Positions 1-4,838 of a stretch of DNA of 5,632 nucleotides are shown in pieces. The stretch's first letter is position 1. Each line of letters begins with the position of its first letter. The position numbers were made by a program, and so were the translations under genes. The DNA comes from Desulfurococcales archaeon. GTDB lineage: Archaea; Thermoproteota; Thermoprotei_A; Sulfolobales; NBVN01. Under the pieces are notes generated by a model, which saw nothing but the letters and a program-made list of their open reading frames with translations, had not been told where the DNA came from and searched no databases. Location: contig JAGHCP010000020.1 in NCBI GenBank assembly GCA_021160415.1, positions 1 to 5,632 of the forward strand, read 5' to 3'.

Positions 1-46
1 AGGGTATGTACTTACCCATTTCTGCAAATGCTTGAAGGAGCCCCAT
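1..46 (-). CDS. secY: Preprotein translocase subunit SecY, N-terminal fragment (cut by window edge)
   Basis: Only the first 15 codons are inside the window, reading MGLLQAFAEMGKYIP from an ATG at 46 down to the edge. This resembles the amphipathic N-terminal helix of archaeal SecY, which usually carries a G-K/Q-Y-[IL]-P motif just before the first membrane segment; here it is GKYIP. SecY is the multi-spanning pore of the Sec translocon in the cytoplasmic membrane. Position gives independent support, because secY follows rpl15 in most archaeal spc-type operons. The gap to uL15 is 38 nt, the widest here, and no strong Shine-Dalgarno site lies before the ATG (only GAGAG directly adjacent and AGGGA further up). 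No membrane segment can be seen in so short a piece, so the call rests on the N-terminal motif plus gene order. Confidence 0.85.
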   Translation of the reverse strand, partial: MGLLQAFAEMGKYIP

Positions 47-84
47 CTCTCAGTCCCTGCAAAATAAGTTATTGTTTTAAAGCC
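47..84 (-). promoter_or_regulatory. AT-rich rpl15-secY spacer with a possible TATA box
   Basis: This 38-nt spacer is the only sizeable gap in the operon. On the minus strand it contains CTTTAAAACA (box TTTAAAA at 75-81), which resembles an archaeal TATA element. At the usual TATA-to-start distance, transcription would begin near 51-54, giving a 5-8 nt leader before the secY ATG at 46, so an almost leaderless secY mRNA. The weak Shine-Dalgarno region fits that reading. A U-rich stretch (TTATTTT) follows and could instead be a weak termination or processing site. No convincing BRE is visible upstream of the box. This is a suggestion from composition and spacing only. Confidence 0.3.
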
Positions 85-549
85 TTACCCTTCACCTTCC
101 TTCTTCTGTGAGGTAAGCATGACTTCCCCGCCAGCCTCACTAACTTTCTTTATCGCGGCCTCCGTTGCGTAGGCGACTTTAACCTTGACCGGAATATCTA
201 TCCTGCCCCCTCCCAGCAACTTGTTTATACCTAGTGAGGAAAGATCTAACTCATAAACGTCCCCCGACTTCTGCAACTCACCCCTAAGCTCTAAGGTCCT
301 CACTAACTCAGCCAGTCTCCCAACATTTATTCCCCTCATCTCCACCTGAATTACCGGCGCCCTAGTGAACCCATGCTTTCCGTACCAGTCCGGGAAATAC
401 TTCACCGTCCATGTCCATTTATGCTTCTCGAACCCTACCGCGCCGACACCGCCCTTACTCCCTGACTTCCTGTGCTGACCTACCTGACCCCACGCATGTG
501 TCCTCGAGCCACGCAACTTCCTGACTTTCTTCCTTCTCCTAACCACCAT
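85..549 (-). CDS. rpl15: 50S ribosomal protein L15 (uL15)
   Basis: A 154-residue archaeal uL15, a core large-subunit protein contacting 23S rRNA. The N-terminal basic arm (VVRRRKKVRKLRGSRTHAWG, residues 2-20) and the glycine-rich stretch around residues 21-40 are the extended rRNA-binding tail of the family. The C-terminal globular part carries the conserved LLGGGRIDIPVKVKV segment (111-125) followed by the A-x-E-A-A-I-K-K helix and a GGEV turn. The tail ends in a short charged KKEGEG. The frame stays open to a GTG at 561, but the ATG at 549 is preferred: the product then begins MVVRRRKK as is usual in archaea, and GAGGTG at 559-564 lies 9 nt upstream. It follows uL30 by 13 nt and is the only gene here ending in TAA, just before the wider gap to secY. 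Confidence 0.96.
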   Translation of the reverse strand: MVVRRRKKVRKLRGSRTHAWGQVGQHRKSGSKGGVGAVGFEKHKWTWTVKYFPDWYGKHGFTRAPVIQVEMRGINVGRLAELVRTLELRGELQKSGDVYELDLSSLGINKLLGGGRIDIPVKVKVAYATEAAIKKVSEAGGEVMLTSQKKEGEG

Positions 550-558
550 TTCCTTCAC

Positions 559-564
559 CACCTC
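559..564 (-). promoter_or_regulatory. Shine-Dalgarno site deciding the uL15 start
   Basis: The minus strand reads GAGGTG, overlapping the uL30 TGA stop (563-565). It lies 9 nt before the ATG at 549. It also overlaps the upstream GTG at 559-561, which therefore has no ribosome binding site of its own, so initiation at 549 is favoured. Confidence 0.6.
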
Positions 565-1033
565 AAATCATTTTCTTAAGCAAAGCGTTGATCTCACTAC
601 CTCTATAACCCAGCTCACCGCCAGCTTTATAGGGCTTCTTCGTGGATCTCTTAAAACCTCCCTTAGGGGGGTGTAATCTAAATACGGGCTTGACTTTCCC
701 GTCTAGCTTATGCCACAGCAGTTTCCCTTCCATTAAGTTGTCTAGGAGCTCGTCCAATGTTATGCCAAGGACGTTCTTGACGCCTTCTTCACTGAGCCTC
801 CTATTGCCAGGTAATCTCCCTCTCTTCAGCAGTAACTCCTTGAGCACCTCCCTATCGACCTCCCCCCAAGTAACCCAGTCCTTAACTACCTGGAGCATTC
901 CATCAATGGTTTCATTCTTAGGATAGATCACTGCGGAGTACTTCCTGGTGAGCCTCAGCAACCTCAACGTAGTTTCTACGTCTGGAGGAACATCAACCGT
1001 TCCCCTTATCCTTACGATAGCGTATAAAACCAT
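563..1033 (-). CDS. rpl30: 50S ribosomal protein L30 (uL30), archaeal long form
   Basis: A 156-residue uL30. The first 60 residues are the compact ferredoxin-like L30 fold shared with bacteria (MVLYAIVRIRG, then a helix with LRLLRLTRKYSAV, then the N-E-T-I-D-G-M-L loop). The remainder is the archaeal/eukaryotic (L7-like) extension: a helical part through residue 110, then HPPKGGFKRSTKKPYKAGG (121-139) and the ELGYRGSEINALLKKM end. It is a large-subunit rRNA-binding protein. The frame is open to a GTG at 1042 overlapping the uS5 stop, but the ATG at 1033 gives the family-typical MVLYAIVRIRG start and has AAGGTGA 5 nt upstream. It lies 5 nt after uS5 and 13 nt before uL15. Confidence 0.96.
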   Translation of the reverse strand: MVLYAIVRIRGTVDVPPDVETTLRLLRLTRKYSAVIYPKNETIDGMLQVVKDWVTWGEVDREVLKELLLKRGRLPGNRRLSEEGVKNVLGITLDELLDNLMEGKLLWHKLDGKVKPVFRLHPPKGGFKRSTKKPYKAGGELGYRGSEINALLKKMI

Positions 1034-1038
1034 CCGAA

Positions 1039-1045
1039 TCACCTT
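1039..1045 (-). promoter_or_regulatory. Shine-Dalgarno site deciding the uL30 start
   Basis: The minus strand reads AAGGTGA, with the final TGA serving as the uS5 stop codon. The spacer to the ATG at 1033 is 5 nt. The alternative GTG start at 1042 lies inside this motif, so it is unlikely to be used. Confidence 0.65.
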
Positions 1046-1677
1046 CTCGCCCAGTCATACACAGTAACGAATTTGTAAGTATTCCTTAACGCATCATATA
1101 CCGCTGCTACGAAATTAATCGTAGTTCTGGTCTCCCCGCGGCTCCAAGTCCATATATCCTTAATGCCGGCGTATCTTAGAACAACTTTAGCGGCGTCACC
1201 CGCAACTAAACCAGTTCCTTTGGGGGCCGGTATCAGCCTAACACGGACGCTTCCCGCCTTGCCCTCCACCGTGAATGGAACGCTATGAGGCTCGTTGCAG
1301 GAGCATGCCCAGCTCCCACACCCTCTCCTTACAGGGATGACGTTAAGTTTGGCATTCCTTATTGCCTTGTCGATAGCTTGCCTTAATTGTTTAGCCTTAC
1401 CTAGTCCTATCCCAACATAACCGTCGAAGTTCCCCACAACTACTAGAACCCTAAACCTAGTCATCCTGCCAGCGTCAGTCTGCTTCTGAACGATGTTTAC
1501 GTCAACGACCTCATGCTTCAGGTTAGGGAGTAGATAATCAACTATTTCAGGCTCCTGAATAACTAGGTTGTTGTTAAATATTTCCTTGATATCACTTATT
1601 TTGCCTTCCTTAACCATCCAGCCAAGCTTTGTCTTCGGTACCCATTCTTCAAGGATTTGCTGTTGCGCGGCCATCAT
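1039..1677 (-). CDS. rps5: 30S ribosomal protein S5 (uS5)
   Basis: A 212-residue archaeal uS5, a small-subunit protein at the mRNA entry side that helps keep decoding accurate. The N-terminal extension carries EEWVPKTKLGWMVKEGKI (10-27), typical of the archaeal/eukaryotic form. The double-stranded-RNA-binding-like S5 domain runs from about 56 to 120, with RFRVLVVVGNFDGYVGIGLGKA (74-95) as its signature. It is followed by the archaeal Cys-containing loop RGCGSWACSCNEPHSVPF (118-135, Cys 120, 125, 127) and then the C-terminal domain with GKAGSVRVRLIPAPKGTGLV and the ATTINFV-like strand region ending near 195. The ATG at 1677 overlaps the uL18 stop as ATGA. A second ATG at 1674 has better spacing (6 nt rather than 3) from GGTGA at 1681-1685, so the true N-terminus could be one residue shorter. 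Confidence 0.97.
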   Translation of the reverse strand: MMAAQQQILEEWVPKTKLGWMVKEGKISDIKEIFNNNLVIQEPEIVDYLLPNLKHEVVDVNIVQKQTDAGRMTRFRVLVVVGNFDGYVGIGLGKAKQLRQAIDKAIRNAKLNVIPVRRGCGSWACSCNEPHSVPFTVEGKAGSVRVRLIPAPKGTGLVAGDAAKVVLRYAGIKDIWTWSRGETRTTINFVAAVYDALRNTYKFVTVYDWARR

Positions 1678-2273
1678 TGCTCACCCAAGGAGGAGAGTAT
1701 CTTATGCTTAACCTCCTCGAAATGTTTGGGGAGGTTTTCCGGATCTAAACCCCTCTCAAGGAGTTTAGAGAAAACTTTTCGGAAGCGTTCAGGATCCTCT
1801 TTGGAGAGGGTGTCTGCGTATTTAGCGATGTGCTCACCCTTCACACGATCTTCCGAAGGAAGCACCTCCTCGGACGCAGGAACCTCAACACCAGCATCCC
1901 TTAGTCCCTTGATTGCTGCGTAAATCCTTGAACCCCTAACTGAAGGATGTAATCCAATATCGGGAACTGCGTACTGTATACCCATCTTCTTTGCTTTAAG
2001 CCCTGCAATCAGGCCTGTTAGGTATGCCGCTGACGTGTTCTTCAAATCGCCTAACCACCCCATCTTCCTAAGTGTTTTGCTGTGGACCGCCACTAAGGTC
2101 TCATCACCATTGGGGGCGAATTTAATTATTTGCACTATTATGTGCTTGTTGGTCTTCCTCACCACAGCTCTTATCTTCTGACCTGAAATAATCATCCTAT
2201 ATCTCTTGTAGTAATTTGTTTTCCCTTCCCTCCTCCTCTTCCTCGGTACCTTGTATCTAGGACCTCTGGCCAA
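1674..2273 (-). CDS. rpl18: 50S ribosomal protein L18 (uL18)
   Basis: A 199-residue archaeal uL18 (L18/L5e family), which binds 5S rRNA with uL5 in the central protuberance of the large subunit. The basic N-terminus with RRREGKTNYYKRYRMI (13-28) is highly typical, followed by RAVVRKTNKHIIVQII (35-50), the G-L-K-A-K-K segment (91-96) and D-I-G-L-H-P-S-V-R-G-S-R-I-Y-A-A-I-K-G-L-R-D-A-G-V (105-129). The acidic/helical C-terminal extension from about 137 is usual for archaea. The start is a TTG at 2273, chosen because the protein then begins MARGPRYKV as its homologues do and because AGGTGA lies 6 nt upstream; no ATG is available before residue 27. It follows eL19 by one base and overlaps uS5 by 4 nt. 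Confidence 0.97.
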   Translation of the reverse strand: MARGPRYKVPRKRRREGKTNYYKRYRMIISGQKIRAVVRKTNKHIIVQIIKFAPNGDETLVAVHSKTLRKMGWLGDLKNTSAAYLTGLIAGLKAKKMGIQYAVPDIGLHPSVRGSRIYAAIKGLRDAGVEVPASEEVLPSEDRVKGEHIAKYADTLSKEDPERFRKVFSKLLERGLDPENLPKHFEEVKHKILSSLGEQ

Positions 2274-2274
2274 C

Positions 2275-2727
2275 TCACCTCACCTGGATACCCATATCTG
2301 TTAAGTGCCTTTTAAGGTCGGAGAGGCTTCTGAACGTTCCACCCTTGGCAAGCAGGTAGAGCTTTCTGTAGGTCTTCCTGTCTATAACGTCATGATCCCT
2401 TAGCCACTTAAGGTAACGTCTGATTTTCCTAATCGTATATACCCATAACTTCTCCTCATCTAGTCTTGCCCCTTTCGCTCCCTTTCTTCTCCCAGGACCT
2501 CTTCTATGCCCCTTACGTCTTTTCCTGTGGAGTTCCTTCCAGCGACCTCTAGAGTTCCTCTTTGATGGCTCTGCCCAAATAATTCCGTCCTTGATTAGCC
2601 TCCTTATATCCTCTCTCCTTAGGGCTGTTTCCACGTCCTCTATGTGCTCGAAATCTATTCTAACTCTTGAGACACCTACCTTAAGCACCTCAGCAGCCAA
2701 CCTCTTCTGCAGGCTCAGATCAGTCAT
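2275..2727 (-). CDS. rpl19e: 50S ribosomal protein L19e (eL19)
   Basis: A 150-residue eL19, a large-subunit protein found only in archaea and eukaryotes. It starts with DLSLQKRLAAEVLKVG (3-18), has the R-x-D-I-R-R-L-I-K-D-G helix-turn region (38-48), and then the long basic signature spanning about 59-87 with SRGRWKELHRKRRKGHRRGP and RRKGAKGAR. The C-terminal helical part (WVYTIRKIRRYLKWLR, then the LLAKGGTFRSLSDLKRHL region) matches the family. The length equals that of typical archaeal eL19, and there is no eukaryotic C-terminal extension. The ATG at 2727 overlaps the eL32 stop in an ATGA, and GGGAG lies close upstream. It contacts 23S rRNA and forms a bridge region with the small subunit in known archaeal and eukaryotic ribosomes. 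Confidence 0.97.
   Translation of the reverse strand: MTDLSLQKRLAAEVLKVGVSRVRIDFEHIEDVETALRREDIRRLIKDGIIWAEPSKRNSRGRWKELHRKRRKGHRRGPGRRKGAKGARLDEEKLWVYTIRKIRRYLKWLRDHDVIDRKTYRKLYLLAKGGTFRSLSDLKRHLTDMGIQVR
2280..2285 (-). promoter_or_regulatory. Shine-Dalgarno site for the TTG start of uL18
   Basis: The minus strand reads AGGTGAGGTGAG directly before TTG, a tandem AGGTGA/GGTGAG. The first copy (2280-2285) is 6 nt from the TTG at 2273. A strong site here supports use of the rare TTG codon. The eL19 stop TGA (2275-2277) lies inside the second copy. Confidence 0.6.
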
Positions 2728-3116
2728 TTCTCCCTACCCCCGTTCGCTACCTTAAAACCAAGGTCTAGTGCCTTATTAATTATCTCAGCTCTTTTCCTCC
2801 CTCCAACCCTGCTAGATATGTAAAGTATATGCTCAGCTGGGTTCAGTTCGGAAAGCTCCTTAATGCTATGTACCACCACAGGCTTCAACCCTGAAGGGTG
2901 CAACCCTCTTATAATCTTTGGTGTTCGGTACCCAGCAGAAACTACAGGGGGATGGCCTTTTAACTTGAGTCTCATCGGATTATCATTACCCTTGGGTTTT
3001 TTCCATTTAGGATCGTTCCTGAATTTGGGGAACTTCCACCACTTATTTCGGTAGAACCTAATCCTGCTCTTCCTCCTAATCAACTCCTTAATCTTTGCTA
3101 GATCAGCACCAGGCAC
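2724..3116 (-). CDS. rpl32e: 50S ribosomal protein L32e (eL32)
   Basis: A 130-residue eL32, another large-subunit protein shared by archaea and eukaryotes and absent from bacteria. The basic, aromatic-rich N-terminal half (RIRFYRNKWWKFPKF, 18-32; WKKPKGNDNPMRLKLKGHPP, 38-57) and VSAGYRTPKIIRGLHPSGLK (59-78) are the eL32 signature. The second half has the VVHSIKELSELNP strand-helix, ILYISSRVGGRKRAEIINKA and a short basic end. The start is a GTG at 3116, 5 nt after a GGGGTGA Shine-Dalgarno motif (3122-3128) that contains the uL6 TGA stop. The product begins MPGADLAKIKELIRRK, of normal length. There is a 5-nt gap after uL6 and a 4-nt overlap with eL19. Confidence 0.96.
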   Translation of the reverse strand: MPGADLAKIKELIRRKSRIRFYRNKWWKFPKFRNDPKWKKPKGNDNPMRLKLKGHPPVVSAGYRTPKIIRGLHPSGLKPVVVHSIKELSELNPAEHILYISSRVGGRKRAEIINKALDLGFKVANGGREK

Positions 3117-3121
3117 CTAAC

Positions 3122-3673
3122 TCACCCCTCCATGAACTCCTTTTTATAGATGTATATTCCATCAACAAAGACACGCCTATCAAATCCGGAGATCTTTGTT
3201 GCTTGCTCAATATTCGCGGCAGTTTGCCCGACCTCTTCTATATTTATGCCTTCAACTATGACGTCGTTCCTCTGTACCTTAACTTTCGCACTACCTACAA
3301 TCTTAGCCACTCTAGGAGACTTCTCGCCAAGGAAGTTTACTATAAGTACTTTATCGCCTTCAACTTTCACGGTTATGGGGAAGTGTGAGTAAATTATTTT
3401 CAACCAGTACCTATACCCTTTAGTCACACCTGTAATCATGTTCCTGATGTGTGCTGCTACCGCATACACCACTGCCTTATCTTTCCTCCTGGCAAAGTGT
3501 GTTTCAACGACTACTTTTCTATCCTGAAGTGATATGCGCACCTTCTTGGCATGTGAGAAGTCCCTTTCGATAGTCCCTTTTGGCCCACTGACCTTAACCA
3601 CGCTACCGTTAACCTCTACCGAAACGTTTTCCGGGATCTCCACCTCCTCAACGATCCTTACTTCTCTAACCAT
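3122..3673 (-). CDS. rpl6: 50S ribosomal protein L6 (uL6)
   Basis: A 183-residue uL6, with the two tandem alpha/beta domains of the family. Domain 1 covers about 1-84 (EIPENVSVEVNGSVVKVSGPKGTIERDF, 12-39; the AAHIRNMITGVTKGYRY helix, 73-89). Domain 2 covers about 88-178 and ends with the strongly conserved EGINIEEVGQTAANIEQATK (141-160), then D-R-R-V-F-V-D-G-I-Y-I. It sits near the GTPase-associated and sarcin-ricin region of 23S rRNA. The frame is open to a TTG at 3688 overlapping the uS8 stop, but the ATG at 3673 gives the usual MV-x-E-V-x-I start and lies 7 nt after GAGGTG (3681-3686). The gap after uS8 is then 11 nt. Confidence 0.96.
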   Translation of the reverse strand: MVREVRIVEEVEIPENVSVEVNGSVVKVSGPKGTIERDFSHAKKVRISLQDRKVVVETHFARRKDKAVVYAVAAHIRNMITGVTKGYRYWLKIIYSHFPITVKVEGDKVLIVNFLGEKSPRVAKIVGSAKVKVQRNDVIVEGINIEEVGQTAANIEQATKISGFDRRVFVDGIYIYKKEFMEG

Positions 3674-3680
3674 TCCTAAC

Positions 3681-3686
3681 CACCTC
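3681..3686 (-). promoter_or_regulatory. Shine-Dalgarno site deciding the uL6 start
   Basis: The minus strand reads GAGGTG, sharing its first two bases with the uS8 stop TGA (3685-3687). It lies 7 nt before the ATG at 3673. The TTG at 3686-3688 falls at the motif itself and has nothing suitable before it. Confidence 0.6.
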
Positions 3687-4086
3687 AATACACGTAGGCT
3701 AGTAGTACGCCCCCTATTCTTTTCTCAAGCGCTTCATGGTGGGAAAGAACACCTTCAGGGGTTGAAAGGATTAGAATCCCGATGTCCCTTGAGGGGAGGT
3801 ACTTCCTGAGCCATTGAGGCATTTGCCTGAGTTCACCGTACTTGATGGGGGTTCTTGGCTTAATGACGCCTGTCTTGTTGATCCTGCCTAGCAACTGGAC
3901 CTTGATCTTCCCCCAGCGGCCATCGTCGATATGCTCGAATTCACCTATGTAGCCGTATTTCTGCATCACCCTTAGCACCATAGCTATCAGCTTAGATGCG
4001 GGTGTTACAACGGCTTCCTTACTCCCCCTCATCTCATTATTCATTATCGTTGAGAGGGCATTAGCCAGCGGATCTATGACTACCAT
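3685..4086 (-). CDS. rps8: 30S ribosomal protein S8 (uS8)
   Basis: A 133-residue archaeal uS8, a primary 16S rRNA-binding protein of the small-subunit central domain. It opens with the typical DPLANALSTIMN (5-16), followed by the archaeal segment V-x-P-A-S-K-L-I (27-34), then LRVMQKYGYIGEFEHIDDGR (38-57) and the N-K-T-G-V-I-K-P-R-T-P loop (70-80). The C-terminal rRNA-binding signature is STPEGVLSHHEALEKRIGG (108-126), with the conserved S-T-x-x-G-V and H-x-E-A. The ATG at 4086 is well supported by GAGGTGA at 4094-4100, which overlaps the uS14 TAG stop. It lies 13 nt after uS14. Confidence 0.97.
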   Translation of the reverse strand: MVVIDPLANALSTIMNNEMRGSKEAVVTPASKLIAMVLRVMQKYGYIGEFEHIDDGRWGKIKVQLLGRINKTGVIKPRTPIKYGELRQMPQWLRKYLPSRDIGILILSTPEGVLSHHEALEKRIGGVLLAYVY

Positions 4087-4093
4087 TACTCAT

Positions 4094-4100
4094 TCACCTC
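4094..4100 (-). promoter_or_regulatory. Shine-Dalgarno site of uS8
   Basis: The minus strand reads GAGGTGA directly after, and sharing one base with, the uS14 TAG stop (4100-4102). The spacer to the uS8 ATG at 4086 is 7 nt. It contains no stop in the uS14 frame, which explains why uS14 ends in TAG rather than the TGA used by most neighbours. Confidence 0.65.
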
Positions 4101-4264
4101 TAGCTATACTTCCTGAAGCCAAGCTCTCTGGCCACTTCCCTAAAGCACTGCCTACAGAGATATAAACCGTACTTCTGAATTACCGCGTCCCTACTTCCAC
4201 ATCGCTGGCATACCTGAACTCCTCTTCCATACCTCCGCGGAATCCGTGTCCTGTACTTCCCCAC
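4100..4264 (-). CDS. rps14: 30S ribosomal protein S14 (uS14), zinc-binding type
   Basis: A 54-residue gene that fills the only apparent gap in the operon. Translated from the GTG at 4264 it begins MGKYRTRIPRRYGRGVQ and continues with two CxxC pairs, Cys19-x2-Cys22 and Cys37-x2-Cys40, which form the zinc site of the short (C+) uS14 form used by archaea and eukaryotes. Between and after them are the recognisable AVIQKYGLYLCRQCFREVAR (27-46) and the ELGFRKYS end. It binds 16S rRNA in the head of the small subunit. The start must be this GTG: a TGA lies in frame three codons upstream and no ATG lies between. GGTGAT at 4270-4275 is 5 nt before it. It is one base from the uL5 stop and 13 nt from uS8; the stop is TAG. 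Confidence 0.96.
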   Translation of the reverse strand: MGKYRTRIPRRYGRGVQVCQRCGSRDAVIQKYGLYLCRQCFREVARELGFRKYS

Positions 4265-4265
4265 T

Positions 4266-4838
4266 TCACATCACCCTCACATCGAGCTCCTTTATGAAGA
4301 AAGCTATGGCTTCAATTTTCGAAACCCTTTGCCTCCGCGGAATCCTTGATCTTTTAACCCTCCTCCTCATAACCCTAAACCCTGGCCTCTCTAGTGAGAC
4401 CGAGACGTCCATGCCGAAAACCCCTACATTAGGGTCATACTTAACTCCAGGAAGAATTATGTGTTCCGCAATCCCAAAGGAAACATTGCCGAAATCATCG
4501 AAGCTAGAGGCCTTTATCTTACGCCCAACCGCTTCTAGGGCTCTATTAAGGAAGTTCAGCGCCTTCTCCCTTCTTAATGTAACCATAACCGCGATCGGCT
4601 CCCCCTTCCTTATCCCGAAGTTACGTATTGTTCTCTTCGCCCTTCTCTCGGAAGGCTCCTGCCCTGTCAATTCTTTTAGAACCCTAGCAGCTTTCCGCAG
4701 CCTCTCCCCAGACTCACCGATACCCATATTGACAACTACCTTAGCTATCCTAGGTTTCAGCATTGGGTTGAGGCTCCACTTCCTAACTGCCTCCTCAACA
4801 TCGCTCTCCGTGAATAGCGACTTACTTCTCGCACTCAT
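4266..4838 (-). CDS. rpl5: 50S ribosomal protein L5 (uL5)
   Basis: A 190-residue archaeal uL5, which with uL18 holds 5S rRNA in the central protuberance and contacts P-site tRNA. Family features are NPMLKPRIAKVVVNMGIGES (24-43), the TGQEPSERRAKRTIRNFGIR stretch (58-77; eukaryotic L11-like T-G-Q-x-P), RKGEPIAVMVTLRREKALNF (77-96), the SSFDDFGNVSFGIAEHIILPG loop (111-131), and D-P-N-V-G-V-F-G-M-D-V (135-145). The basic RRRVKRSRIPRRQRVS tail (158-173) is common in archaea. The ATG at 4838 overlaps the eS4 stop as ATGA, with GGGAG a few bases upstream. It ends in TGA one base before the uS14 GTG. Confidence 0.97.
   Translation of the reverse strand: MSARSKSLFTESDVEEAVRKWSLNPMLKPRIAKVVVNMGIGESGERLRKAARVLKELTGQEPSERRAKRTIRNFGIRKGEPIAVMVTLRREKALNFLNRALEAVGRKIKASSFDDFGNVSFGIAEHIILPGVKYDPNVGVFGMDVSVSLERPGFRVMRRRVKRSRIPRRQRVSKIEAIAFFIKELDVRVM
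4270..4275 (-). promoter_or_regulatory. Shine-Dalgarno site of uS14
   Basis: The minus strand reads AGGGTGATG across the last codons of uL5, with GGTGAT at 4270-4275. It is 5 nt from the GTG at 4264, the same spacing and the same GTGAA spacer as at the eS4 start. This fixes the start of an otherwise easily missed gene. Confidence 0.6.

Noticed and set aside
47..84. Intrinsic terminator after rpl15
   Set aside because: There is no clear hairpin and the T-rich run is short and interrupted; secY follows immediately on the same strand. It stays only as a weak alternative to the promoter reading.
642..926. Plus-strand open frame of 94 codons
   Set aside because: It is antisense to uL30, has low-complexity Ser/Leu composition, and has no ribosome binding site or family resemblance.
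1657..1923. Plus-strand open frame of 88 codons
   Set aside because: It is antisense to the uL18 C-terminal part and the uS5 start, with shadow-type composition.
3095..3392. Two overlapping plus-strand open frames (97 and 80 codons)
   Set aside because: Both lie antisense to uL6 in different frames; at most one could be real, and neither has supporting motifs.
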